A DNA stretch of 64,000 bases, taken from NCBI RefSeq assembly GCF_009687865.1, contig NZ_BLAE01000054.1:18977-82976 (forward strand), read 5' to 3'. The stretch comes from Acrocarpospora macrocephala (GTDB lineage Bacteria > Actinomycetota > Actinomycetes > Streptosporangiales > Streptosporangiaceae). Below the pieces are notes generated by a model, which was given only the letters and a program-made list of their open reading frames with translations, was not told where the DNA came from and did no database searches. The translations under genes and the position numbers were made by a program. Below, in pieces: positions 16,837 through 24,694 of the stretch. Positions within the stretch are counted from its first letter, which is position 1. Every line of letters begins with the position of its first letter.

Positions 16837-18126
16837 TTAGTCGCGTAGGACGGTTATCGCGCGGCCTTCCAGGGTGAGGGCTTGGGCCGCGTGGTCGGCT
16901 AGCTGGGTGAAGAGGTCGGTGCGTTCCTCGTTTGTGAGGGGTTCGGCCTTGGTGGCGAGGTCGAAGGATTCCGTGGCGAGGGCGGCGAGTTGGGGAGTTG
17001 CTGTTGAGCCTTGGGTTACTTGGAGGGTCATGTATTCCTCCAGGATTTCGGCGAAGCGGGGGAGTTGGGGGATCAGTGGGGTGAGGGCGGTGGAGGCGAG
17101 GGTGGACCAGGCGGTGGCGGATTGGCGGTAGAGGGTGGCGGCTTCGGTGAGGCGGGGGTCGATGAGGGGGGCCGCTTCGTCGAGGAAGTCGGCGTAGATG
17201 GGGCGGGTGGCGCCGGGGGAGCCGTACTCGATTTCCAGGCAGACGTGGAGGCGGGCGAGGGCGGAGAAGAGCGCGCCCGGGGTGGCGAATCGGGCGGACC
17301 AGCCTTTCTTGCCGGTGGTGTCGCCGAGTTGTTCGACCAGGCGGCGCATGCCAGATAGGCCCATGTTGACGTCGAAGTAGTTGTTGAGGACCGGGCCGGT
17401 GAGGTGGGCGATCGTGGTGGCGATGGCTTCCCGGATCGCATCCTGGATCGACGAAGGAGTGCTGGGTTGCAGGGCGAGCAGGTGGTGTTTGCCTTTGCGG
17501 TGCCGGGCCCAGGCGGTTTCCAGCGCGGACAGCGGGATGCGCTCGGGGGTGGTGCGCTCGTCGTCCACGTAGACGGTGTCGCCGTCGAGGCCGATGACGG
17601 CGATCTCGTAGCCGTCGCCGAACGGCAGGCCGGGATGCCAGGGCAGCGCGTGGCGGTCGACCCGGCAGATGGCGGCGCGGCCGTCGCCGAGAACCTCGCG
17701 CAGGTGGCGTTCGGCGATCTTGGCGCTGCCGGTCTGCCGGATTTCGTAGCCGATGCCCGCCCGCGTGAGCGCCGCCGGGATGAACGGCTCCGGATGATGC
17801 TGGGTGACGATCGTCATCGTCGTCATCTCGGTGTACTCGAAGATCGCGTAAAGGAATCCGATGCCGCCGCCCAGCCCGGCCAGCATCGCCTCGCTGTACG
17901 GCTCGCCGCTGTGCGGCGCGACCACGCCCGCCTGTCGGAGCACCCGCCCCAGCAGCGCCGAATCGTGGTGCACGCCGCCCCCGGTGGCCGGATATCCCCG
18001 CAGGATGGCCGGATCCACCGGCGGCTTGGCCGCGCCGAGCACGTGCCGCCGCGCGGTCGTGTACGCCTCGCCGGTCCTGGCCATGCGCTCGCGAACCCGG
18101 CGCTTGAAAGTCTTGCCCTCGGTCAT
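16837..18126 (-). CDS. BtrH N-terminal domain / DUF4872 protein
   Basis: 429 residues. The N-terminal half resembles the papain-like fold of BtrH, the enzyme that moves the gamma-Glu-AHBA chain from carrier protein to ribostamycin in butirosin synthesis: HHDSALLGRVLRQAGV, GLGGGIGFLYAIFEY, RAAICRVDRHALPWHPG then GDGYEIAVIGLDGDTVYVDD. The C-terminal half fits DUF4872: GLSGMRRLVEQLGDTTGKKG, ATPGALFSALARLHVCLEIE, RPIYADFLDEAAPLIDP. Such proteins also occur outside antibiotic clusters, with unknown function. No aminoglycoside genes are near. The gene stands alone, with about 70 bp to the LapA-like gene downstream and 150 bp to DUF2809 upstream. Confidence 0.8.
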   Translation of the reverse strand: MTEGKTFKRRVRERMARTGEAYTTARRHVLGAAKPPVDPAILRGYPATGGGVHHDSALLGRVLRQAGVVAPHSGEPYSEAMLAGLGGGIGFLYAIFEYTEMTTMTIVTQHHPEPFIPAALTRAGIGYEIRQTGSAKIAERHLREVLGDGRAAICRVDRHALPWHPGLPFGDGYEIAVIGLDGDTVYVDDERTTPERIPLSALETAWARHRKGKHHLLALQPSTPSSIQDAIREAIATTIAHLTGPVLNNYFDVNMGLSGMRRLVEQLGDTTGKKGWSARFATPGALFSALARLHVCLEIEYGSPGATRPIYADFLDEAAPLIDPRLTEAATLYRQSATAWSTLASTALTPLIPQLPRFAEILEEYMTLQVTQGSTATPQLAALATESFDLATKAEPLTNEERTDLFTQLADHAAQALTLEGRAITVLRD

Positions 18127-18276
18127 CTGCGTCCCATCAGGCCTGATGACACCTCACGACGGGCCCACGCTCCGTCGCGGACGTCTGTGGCCTGACATCT
18201 GCGCAGCCGGCAGGAAACGCCCCAAGGACAGCGATCCCCTTTGCCTCCGCGAAAGCCGATGGGCGTGGACCACCGG

Positions 18277-18654
18277 TCAGGAGGTTGGGCGCGAGACGTC
18301 GCCCTGCCCCTTTTCTACCATCCGACCCTTGACGATCGCCACGCCCAAGCCCGCGCCAACGGCGTACCAGAAGAGATCCGGGGCGTTGAAGGTGGAGCCG
18401 AGGACCAACCGGGCCAGGACGCTATGTGCGGACAAATCCGCCGGGATGCCGGTGAGCTGGAAGAACTCGACCGCCCAGCTGATCCCCGTAGCCGCCAAAG
18501 CCGCATAAAGAGGCCGCAACCAGAAGGCCAGCAGCGCGTAGATCAGCGTCGTGTAGAGGGCGATTCCGGCGTATTTGGCGAAATCACCGCCGGTGAACGC
18601 GCGCACCCCCAGACCCAGCACCAGCACGACGGGCACCGCGAGCCAAGGTCTCAT
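18277..18654 (-). CDS. DUF2809 family membrane protein
   Basis: 125 residues, four membrane helices. The family pattern is clear: FAKYAGIALYTTLIYALLAF, then ATGISWAVEFFQLTGIP and the C-terminal DLFWYAVGAGLGVAIV. DUF2809 proteins are small integral membrane proteins of unknown function. A GTG one codon upstream (18657) is an alternative start. Divergent from the coiled-coil gene at 18697, with only 42 bp between them. Confidence 0.8.
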   Translation of the reverse strand: MRPWLAVPVVLVLGLGVRAFTGGDFAKYAGIALYTTLIYALLAFWLRPLYAALAATGISWAVEFFQLTGIPADLSAHSVLARLVLGSTFNAPDLFWYAVGAGLGVAIVKGRMVEKGQGDVSRPTS

Positions 18655-18696
18655 CACGGTATAGATGATCCCGCATCCGCTGGGTAGGGCCTATCC

Positions 18697-18888
18697 ATGG
18701 ACGAGTTGCAGCAGGTGGAAGAGGAACTGGCCAGCCTCCGCAGGCAGGCGCGCGAACTGCGCGAGCAGATCGGCGAAGGTCCGACGGACCCGGCCGAGGT
18801 GGCGATGCTGATCGCGAACGCGGACCAGTTGGACGCCCTGGCGGAGAACATGGAGCTCCGCCGCCAGAGCTTGCTCAACAAGCAGTAG
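18697..18888 (+). CDS. Small coiled-coil hypothetical protein
   Basis: 63 residues, nearly all alpha-helical with heptads (LQQVEEELASLRRQARELRE) and a second helix ending ELRRQSLLNKQ. No known family. Support comes from regular codon use, a position ending at a strong convergent terminator, and sharing the promoter gap with DUF2809. It might form a helical hairpin or bind a partner protein. Confidence 0.6.
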   Translation: MDELQQVEEELASLRRQARELREQIGEGPTDPAEVAMLIANADQLDALAENMELRRQSLLNKQ

Positions 18889-18899
18889 TTATGCCTTCG

Positions 18900-18933
18900 G
18901 TGCCGGTACGGCCCGGCGCGGCCGTACCGGCAC
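18900..18933. terminator. Strong bidirectional terminator
   Basis: Perfect 14-bp stem, GTGCCGGTACGGCC with GGCCGTACCGGCAC, loop CGGCGC, between converging genes. Confidence 0.85.
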
Positions 18934-18942
18934 CTCCGGCCG

Positions 18943-21087
18943 TCACTGGTAGACGCGCACGTAGTCCACGAGCATGCGCTGCGGGAGCACGGTCGTCGCG
19001 TCGGGGGGTCCTGGCCAGTCGCCGCCCACCGCGTTGTTCAGGATGATGAAGAACGGGTGGTCGAAGACCCAGGGCCCTCTGGTCGCCTCAAGCGAGGCTC
19101 GGTCTACGGTGTGGACGGTGTTGCCGTCCATGGTGAACTTCATGCCGGTGCTGTTCCACTCCACCGCGTACACGTGGAAGTCGCTGGCGAAGTCCCCGGC
19201 GATCGTGTACGGCGAGCCGAATCCGCCCGCCCCGAAGTACGCGGGCGCGTGGATGGTCGAGTAGGTGGTGTTGGGTATGCGGCCGATGTGCTCCATGATG
19301 TCGATCTCCCCGACGTACGGCCAGGGGCGGCCCTGGTCGAAGAAGTCGGCGCCGAGCATCCAGAACGCGGGCCACAGGCCGGTGGTGCCGGACACCTTGA
19401 TCCGGGCCTCGACCTTGCCGTAGGTGAAGCTGAACTTGCCGTAGGTGTTGATGCGGGAGGACGTGTACTGGCACGGGCCGCCGGGGCAGGACGAGCCGGC
19501 GACGGTCTGCCTGCGGGCTTCCATCACCAGGTTGCCGGCGCCGTCGGTGGAGGCGTTGTCGTGGTTGGTGTAGTACTGCAGCTCGTTGTTGACGCCGGGG
19601 CCGATTTCGGCCTGCCAGCGGGCGGCGCTGGGCTTGGTGCCGGCCGGGTCGTTGAACTCGTCGCTCCAGACGAGCAGCGGGGGGTTGCGCGGGTCTGGGG
19701 GCAGCGGGGGCGGGGTGATGGGGGCGCCGCCGGTGCCGTACACCTGGAACTCCCAGAGGGAGTAGCCGTAGGGGGTGGCGCGCTGGGTGCCGTACATGCG
19801 GACGTAACGTCCGGAGCCGGTCACGTTCAGGGTCTGCTTGAAGCCGGTGCCGGTGGTGGTGGTGTAGATCGGGGTCCAGTTGGTGGCGTCGTTGGAGGTC
19901 TGGATCTGGAACGCGCGGGCGTAGGCCGGGTCCCATTGCAGGACGACCCGTCTGATCTGCGCGACTGCGCCCAAGTCCACATAAATCCAGCCCGGATCCA
20001 CCCAGCCGGTCGTCGAGCTCGTCGCCCAGCGGCTCGCCGGGTCACGGTCGAAGGCCCGTGCGGGGATGCACTCGAAGCAGTTGCCGTCGCTCTGTGACGA
20101 GGAGGCGACGCCGGGCTTGCCATACGAAAGCAGGACTTCGGTGCCCGGGGAAGGTGAGGGGGACGGAGAAGGTGAGGGCGAGGGTGATGGGGAAGGCGAG
20201 GGGGACGAGCCTGAGCCGGTGCGGACCGCGACCTCCCAGAGGGAGTAGCCGAACGCGGTGGCCCGCTGGGTGCCGTTGACCCGCAGGTAACGCCCGGTCC
20301 CGGTGACGTCCAGGTTCTCGGTCCCGCCCGGCCCGGTGGTGGTCGAGTAGATGTTCGTCCAGGTCGTCCCGTTGGTGGAGACCTGGATCTGGTACGCCCT
20401 CGCGAACGCGGGCTCCCAACTCAACGTGACCCCACAGATCGCCACAGACGACCCCAAGTCCACCTGAACCCACTGCGGGTCGCTGAACGCGCTGGACCAC
20501 CGGGTGCCCGGGTTGCCGTCGAACGCGGACGATGCCGGGAAGGCCGCGCTCTCGGTCGAGGAGGCGGTGGCGGGCTTGCCCTGAGCGGCGTTGACGGTGC
20601 CGCAGCCACTGGTGCCGACCGGGCTGCCGTACACCTGGAATTCCCAGAGGGAGTAACCCCAGGCGGTGGCCCGCTGGGTGCCGTACATGCGGACGTAGCG
20701 CCCAGTCCCGGACACGTTAATGGTTTGCACGCCGCCGGCTCCGGTGGTCGTGCTGTACATGCTCGTCCAGGTGGTGCCGTTGGCGGAGATCTGCAGCTCG
20801 AAGCCGCGGGCGTACGCGGCCTCCCAGTTCAGCACGACCTGCGAGACGGTGGCCTGGATGCCGAGGTCAACTTGGATCCACTGCGGATCGGTGAACAGGC
20901 TGCCCCAGCGGGTGCCGGTGCTGCCGTCCACCGCGGCGGCGGGGGTGAACGCGGCCTCGGAGGAGGACGCGGTGGCGGTCTTGCCTTGGGAAAGCAGGGT
21001 GTCGGCCGCGGCTGCGGGGACGCTCACAACGTAGGTAACGATCAGCGCGAACGCGGCAAGCAGTCCTAATCGGACGCGTGCATGCAT
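18943..21087 (-). CDS. Secreted GH16 beta-glucanase with three F5/8 type C (CBM32-like) domains
   Basis: 714 residues. A signal peptide covers about 1-28 (LGLLAAFALIVTYVVSV, cut after PAAAA). Discoidin-like domains lie at about 31-154, 168-290 and 318-451, each ending GYSLWE(F/V). A Ser-Pro linker is at 294-314 and a Pro-rich linker at 458-469. The C-terminal GH16 domain (472-714) has LVWSDEFND and the catalytic GEIDIMEH, with Glu594 as nucleophile, Asp596 and Glu599 as acid/base. GH16 enzymes with this motif are mostly endo-beta-1,3-glucanases, so laminarin or fungal/algal cell wall is the likely target. GGAGG precedes ATG 21087. The promoter faces the sugar importer genes and carries matching LacI-type operators, so enzyme and importer are probably induced together. 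Confidence 0.92.
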   Translation of the reverse strand: MHARVRLGLLAAFALIVTYVVSVPAAAADTLLSQGKTATASSSEAAFTPAAAVDGSTGTRWGSLFTDPQWIQVDLGIQATVSQVVLNWEAAYARGFELQISANGTTWTSMYSTTTGAGGVQTINVSGTGRYVRMYGTQRATAWGYSLWEFQVYGSPVGTSGCGTVNAAQGKPATASSTESAAFPASSAFDGNPGTRWSSAFSDPQWVQVDLGSSVAICGVTLSWEPAFARAYQIQVSTNGTTWTNIYSTTTGPGGTENLDVTGTGRYLRVNGTQRATAFGYSLWEVAVRTGSGSSPSPSPSPSPSPSPSPSPSPGTEVLLSYGKPGVASSSQSDGNCFECIPARAFDRDPASRWATSSTTGWVDPGWIYVDLGAVAQIRRVVLQWDPAYARAFQIQTSNDATNWTPIYTTTTGTGFKQTLNVTGSGRYVRMYGTQRATPYGYSLWEFQVYGTGGAPITPPPLPPDPRNPPLLVWSDEFNDPAGTKPSAARWQAEIGPGVNNELQYYTNHDNASTDGAGNLVMEARRQTVAGSSCPGGPCQYTSSRINTYGKFSFTYGKVEARIKVSGTTGLWPAFWMLGADFFDQGRPWPYVGEIDIMEHIGRIPNTTYSTIHAPAYFGAGGFGSPYTIAGDFASDFHVYAVEWNSTGMKFTMDGNTVHTVDRASLEATRGPWVFDHPFFIILNNAVGGDWPGPPDATTVLPQRMLVDYVRVYQ

Positions 21088-21143
21088 GGAACCTCCTCGA
21101 CGGAGCACCAAACCAGGACAGGCCGCGCCGGGCCGACGAGTGC

Positions 21144-21157
21144 GGGGAAGCGCTCTC
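21144..21157 (-). promoter_or_regulatory. LacI-type operator at the GH16 promoter
   Basis: GGGGAAGCGCTCTC, imperfect palindrome around GCGC. It lies 33 bp downstream of a minus-strand TTGACA (21195-21190), in the transcription start region of the GH16 gene. Confidence 0.6.
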
Positions 21158-21232
21158 GGACACTGAGCGTGCTCGCGATTCAGTACTACTGTCAAGTGTT
21201 GAATTAACATGTGAGAAACCGGCGAGACGTGC

Positions 21233-21248
21233 GAGAGAACGCTTTCCC
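21233..21248. promoter_or_regulatory. LacI-type operator, middle of divergent region
   Basis: GAGAGAACGCTTTCCC, the same palindrome type, placed between the two promoters. Confidence 0.5.
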
Positions 21249-21305
21249 CTGCCCGGAAGATCGCAATTTCACCCCGCTGACATGCGGATATGTCGGAAAA
21301 ATCAG

Positions 21306-21317
21306 GGGAACGTTCCC
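21306..21317. promoter_or_regulatory. LacI-type operator, perfect palindrome
   Basis: GGGAACGTTCCC, perfect 12-bp palindrome upstream of the importer promoter. Confidence 0.6.
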
Positions 21318-21387
21318 TAGAGGTCACGACGATCGTTATCTCGGAACCCATTGACAAGTTTCCGGAGCCAGGACCAACCTCACTCCA

Positions 21388-21399
21388 GGGAACGTTCTC
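21388..21399 (+). promoter_or_regulatory. LacI-type operator at the importer promoter
   Basis: GGGAACGTTCTC, 32 bp downstream of a TTGACA (21351-21356), mirroring the arrangement at the GH16 promoter. The -10 box is not clear. Confidence 0.6.
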
Positions 21400-21431
21400 T
21401 TCATGATCATAAATAGGAAGGTTCCAACGGC

Positions 21432-22730
21432 ATGTCCACTCTCCCTCGCCGCCGCGTGACGCGGCTCGTCGTGCCCCTGATCGCCGCATCCCTCCTGGCC
21501 GCCTGCGGTGGCGAGGACCCGGCCCCCAGCGGTGGCGCGTCCGCCTCCCAGCCGGCTGAGAAGGTCACCCTTACCGTCGCCCTGTTCAGCGACTTCCACT
21601 ACGCGCCGCTGTACGAAGAGTTCAAGAAGACCCACCCGAACGTCACGATCACCGAGCGCCGGTCCCAGTTCAACGACCACCACAACAACCTGGTCACCCA
21701 GCTGGCCACCGGCGCGGGCGCGGCCGACGTGGTCGCGATCGAGGGCGGGTTCATCGCCACCTTCCAGCAGGTGCCGGACAAGTTCTACAACCTGGCCGAC
21801 TACGGGCTGACCTCCCGCCAGTCGGAATACCTGGACTGGAAGTGGCAGCTCGGCCTCGCCGCCGACGGCAAGACGCTGCTCGGCCTCGGCACCGACGTCG
21901 GCGGCCTGGCCATGTGCTACCGCCCCGACCTGTTCAAGAAGGCCGGCCTGCCCACCAACCGCGACGAGGTCTCGGCGCTGTGGCCCACCTGGGACGCCTA
22001 CGTCGAGACCGGCAAGAAGTTCGTCGCCGGCGGCGTGAAGGACGCCGCCTTCACCGACGGCCCCGGTGAGCACTTCCGGGCCATGGTCGAGCAGGCTCCG
22101 GTCGGCTTCTACGACGCCTCGAACAACCTGGTCGTGGCCACCAACCCGGACGTCAAGAAGGCCTTCGACATGGGCGTCTCGATGATCCAGAACAAGCTGT
22201 CCGGCAAGCTCACCGCGTTCACCCCCGAGTGGACCACCGGCATCGCCAAGGGCACCTTCGCCACCATGGTCTGCCCGGCCTGGAAGACCGGCGTGATCAA
22301 GGACCAGAAGCCCGGCGAGGGCACCTGGGACATCGCCGCGGTGCCCGGTGGCGGCGGCAACCAGGGCGGCACCCACCTGATGGCTCCCAAGCAGGGCAAG
22401 CACCCCAAGGAAGCGGCCGAGCTGATCAACTTCCTGACCAGCAAGGAGAGCCAGCTCACCCTCTGGAAGGACGCCAGCGCGCTGCCCTCCCTGCCCGCCC
22501 TGTACGAGGACCCGGCGGTGTCCACCTACGTCAACCCGTACTTCGGCGACGCTCCGATCGGCAAGATCTTCACCGACGCCGCGAAGGCGCTCAAGCCCCA
22601 GCACACCGGCCCCAAGTCCGGTGACGTGCTGCTCGCCATGGGCAACGGCCTGAGCCGGGTCGAACTGCAGAACCAGGCGCCGGAAGAGGCCTGGGCCCAG
22701 GCGGTCGCGGACGCGGAAAAGATCAAGTAA
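21432..22730 (+). CDS. ABC sugar importer, solute-binding lipoprotein
   Basis: 432 residues. A lipoprotein signal ends in the lipobox LLAACGG at about residues 21-27, followed by a Ser/Ala/Pro linker and a type 1 extracellular solute-binding domain: VTLTVALFSDFHYAPLYEEF, NLVTQLATGAGAADVVAIEG, GTDVGGLAMCYRPDLFKKAG and the GTHLMAPKQGKHPKEAAELI hinge block. It belongs to the CebE/MsmE-type family that binds beta-linked disaccharides or oligosaccharides. Given the GH16, GH1 and LacI genes, laminari- or cello-oligosaccharides are likely ligands. Its messenger is followed by three hairpins before the permease, a layout expected to keep the binding protein in excess. Confidence 0.93.
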   Translation: MSTLPRRRVTRLVVPLIAASLLAACGGEDPAPSGGASASQPAEKVTLTVALFSDFHYAPLYEEFKKTHPNVTITERRSQFNDHHNNLVTQLATGAGAADVVAIEGGFIATFQQVPDKFYNLADYGLTSRQSEYLDWKWQLGLAADGKTLLGLGTDVGGLAMCYRPDLFKKAGLPTNRDEVSALWPTWDAYVETGKKFVAGGVKDAAFTDGPGEHFRAMVEQAPVGFYDASNNLVVATNPDVKKAFDMGVSMIQNKLSGKLTAFTPEWTTGIAKGTFATMVCPAWKTGVIKDQKPGEGTWDIAAVPGGGGNQGGTHLMAPKQGKHPKEAAELINFLTSKESQLTLWKDASALPSLPALYEDPAVSTYVNPYFGDAPIGKIFTDAAKALKPQHTGPKSGDVLLAMGNGLSRVELQNQAPEEAWAQAVADAEKIK

Positions 22731-22737
22731 CTGTCCA

Positions 22738-22766
22738 GGGTGGCCGGTCATTCTCCCCGGCCACCC
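22738..22766 (+). terminator. Hairpin 1 after the binding-protein gene (partial terminator)
   Basis: Perfect 10-bp stem GGGTGGCCGG / CCGGCCACCC with a 9-base loop, eight bases after the stop codon. Confidence 0.7.
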
Positions 22767-22771
22767 AGTTC

Positions 22772-22864
22772 GGCTTGGCCGCGCCTGTGTCTGGACTGAG
22801 GAACGCAGGGTCGCGAAGCGGCCCGGAGTGACGAGGGAAGACACAGGCTGAAGGCGGCCAAGCC
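22772..22864 (+). ncRNA. Candidate structured RNA element between binding protein and permease
   Basis: An outer stem pairs 22772-22782 (GGCTTGGCCGC) with 22854-22864 and is perfect over 11 bp. It continues without a gap on the 5' side into 22783-22791 (GCCTGTGTC) pairing with 22840-22848, perfect over 9 bp, with a 5-base TGAAG bulge on the 3' side. Inside, 22808-22824 forms GGGTCGC-GAA-GCGGCCC, seven pairs closed by the very stable GCGAAGC turn. The inner arms (GGACTGAGGAACG and GGAGTGACGAGGG) look related. No open reading frame explains this. It could be a processing or stabilising element, an attenuator, or a dispersed palindromic element. Confidence 0.55.
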
Positions 22865-22865
22865 C

Positions 22866-22884
22866 GCCGATCCGAAGGATCGGC
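22866..22884 (+). promoter_or_regulatory. Hairpin 3 just before the permease ribosome site
   Basis: GCCGATCC-GAA-GGATCGGC, perfect 8-bp stem ending 11 bases before the AAAGGAG site of the permease gene; may influence its translation. Confidence 0.6.
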
Positions 22885-22907
22885 CAATGTCACAGAAAGG
22901 AGCGGGT

Positions 22908-23876
22908 ATGGCCACGCGTGCCCCGGACCGCCCGGCCGCGCCGCCGCGTCCCCCCGGGAAACGGCGCAGGTTCAACGGGCGCCACTGGCGCTACCAGGCC
23001 GACGTCAAAGGCTCGCCGTATGCCTACGTCGCGCCGTTCTTTCTGCTGTTCTGCGCCTTCGGGCTGTTCCCGCTGCTCTACACGGCCTGGGTCAGCCTGC
23101 ACGAGTGGACGCTGCTCCAGGACGAGCACGAGTTCCTCGGCCTGGACAACTTCATCGCGGTCGTCCAGGACTCCTACTTCTGGAACGCCACCTTCAACAC
23201 GCTGTCGATCGGGTTCCTGTCCACCGCGCCGCAGCTGCTGCTGGCGATCTGGCTGGCACATCTGCTGAACCGGCCACTGCGGGCGCAGACGCTGTTCCGA
23301 GTCACGTTGCTGCTGCCCAACGTGACCAGCGTGGTCGCCGTGGTGGTCATCTTCAGCCAGATCTTCGGGCGCGACTTCGGGCTGCTCAACTGGGTGTTGT
23401 CGCTGTTCGGGGCCGGGGAGATCGACTGGCGGGCCGGGACGGGCACCTCGCACATCGCCATCTCGACCATGATCATGTGGCGGTGGACGGGGTATAACGC
23501 GCTCATTCTGCTGGCGGCCATGCAGGCCGTACCCAGAGAGCTGTATGAGGCGGCCACCATCGACGGCGCGAGCAATCTCACCCAGCTGCGCAAGATCACC
23601 ATTCCGATGATCCGGCCGACGATGATCTTCGTGGTGATCACCTCGACCATCGGCGCCATGCAGATCTTCGCCGAGCCGCTGCTGTTCGGCGCCTACAGCG
23701 TGACCGGCGGTCAGGACCGGCAATACCAGACGCTGGCGCTGTTCATCTACGAGAACTTCGCCCGCCTGGACTTCGGCTACGCCTCGGCCATCTCCTGGAT
23801 GATGTTCCTGTTCATCATCGTGATCGCCGGGATCAACTTCCTGCTGACCAGCAGGACGAAGGGGGATCTGCGATGA
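22908..23876 (+). CDS. ABC sugar importer, permease 1 (CebF/UgpA type)
   Basis: 322 residues, six membrane helices. The family pattern is visible: YAYVAPFFLLFCAFGLFPLL for helix 1 and the EAA loop ELYEAATIDGASNLTQLRKI followed by ITIPMIRPTMIFV. It pairs with the next gene to form the membrane channel. The start is the ATG at 22908, with AAAGGAG six bases upstream; the Met at 22887 is inside the hairpin. Its last codon overlaps the next start (ATGA). No ATPase gene is present, so a shared MsiK-type ATPase elsewhere is expected, as is known for actinobacterial sugar importers. Confidence 0.92.
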   Translation: MATRAPDRPAAPPRPPGKRRRFNGRHWRYQADVKGSPYAYVAPFFLLFCAFGLFPLLYTAWVSLHEWTLLQDEHEFLGLDNFIAVVQDSYFWNATFNTLSIGFLSTAPQLLLAIWLAHLLNRPLRAQTLFRVTLLLPNVTSVVAVVVIFSQIFGRDFGLLNWVLSLFGAGEIDWRAGTGTSHIAISTMIMWRWTGYNALILLAAMQAVPRELYEAATIDGASNLTQLRKITIPMIRPTMIFVVITSTIGAMQIFAEPLLFGAYSVTGGQDRQYQTLALFIYENFARLDFGYASAISWMMFLFIIVIAGINFLLTSRTKGDLR

Positions 23877-24694
23877 GGGCTGCGAAGGGCATGCGGCTCA
23901 CCTATCTCACCCTGCTGGGCGTCGCCTTCTTCACCGCGCTGCCGCTGTATTTCAGTGTCGTGGTGGCCTCCCGGGACAACGCCGCGCTGGCCCAGGTGCC
24001 GCCGCCGATGATCCCCGGCGGCAACTTCTTCGAGAACATCGGCCGGGTCTTCGAGACCGTGCCGTTCGCGCTGGCCATGCTCAACTCGGTGATCGTGTCC
24101 GGGTCCATCGCGGTCGCGGTGATGTTCCTCTCCACGCTGGCCGGGTTCGCGTTCGCCAAGCTGCGGTTCCGCGGCCGCCAGGCGCTGCTGCTGATCACCG
24201 TGGCCACCATGATGGTGCCTTCGCTGCTCGGCATGATCCCGCTCTACATGCTGATGGTGAAGCTGGAGTGGACCGGCAGCATCTACGCGCTGATCGTGCC
24301 GGGCCTGGTCAACGCGTTCGGCGTGTTCTTCATGACGCAGTACCTGTCCCGCGCGCTGCCCACCGAGCTGCTGGAGGCGGGGCGGGTGGACGGCTGCACC
24401 ACCTGGGGCCTGGTCTGGCACGTGGTCTTCCCGGCCGCCCGCCCGGCCGCGGCCGTGCTCGGCATGCTCACGTTCATGAACGCGTGGAACGACTACATGT
24501 GGCCGCTGCTCGTGCTCACCCCGGAGAACCCGACCGTGCAGGTGGCCCTGTCCACGCTCGCCGCGGGTTACGTCAACGACTACGTGATGGGCCTGGCCGG
24601 TACGGCACTCGGCACGCTGCCGCTGGTCCTCGTCTTCGCGTTGCTCGGCAAACACATCATCGGAGGAATCATGCAGGGAGCGGTCAAGGGATGA
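23873..24694 (+). CDS. ABC sugar importer, permease 2 (CebG/UgpE type)
   Basis: 273 residues, six membrane helices. The EAA loop reads ELLEAGRVDGCTTWGLVWHV and FPAARPAAAVLGM follows; FMNAWNDYMWPLLVL is the typical late helix. Start overlaps the stop of permease 1 by four bases, and the end overlaps the beta-glucosidase start by four bases, so all are translationally coupled. Confidence 0.93.
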   Translation: MRAAKGMRLTYLTLLGVAFFTALPLYFSVVVASRDNAALAQVPPPMIPGGNFFENIGRVFETVPFALAMLNSVIVSGSIAVAVMFLSTLAGFAFAKLRFRGRQALLLITVATMMVPSLLGMIPLYMLMVKLEWTGSIYALIVPGLVNAFGVFFMTQYLSRALPTELLEAGRVDGCTTWGLVWHVVFPAARPAAAVLGMLTFMNAWNDYMWPLLVLTPENPTVQVALSTLAAGYVNDYVMGLAGTALGTLPLVLVFALLGKHIIGGIMQGAVKG

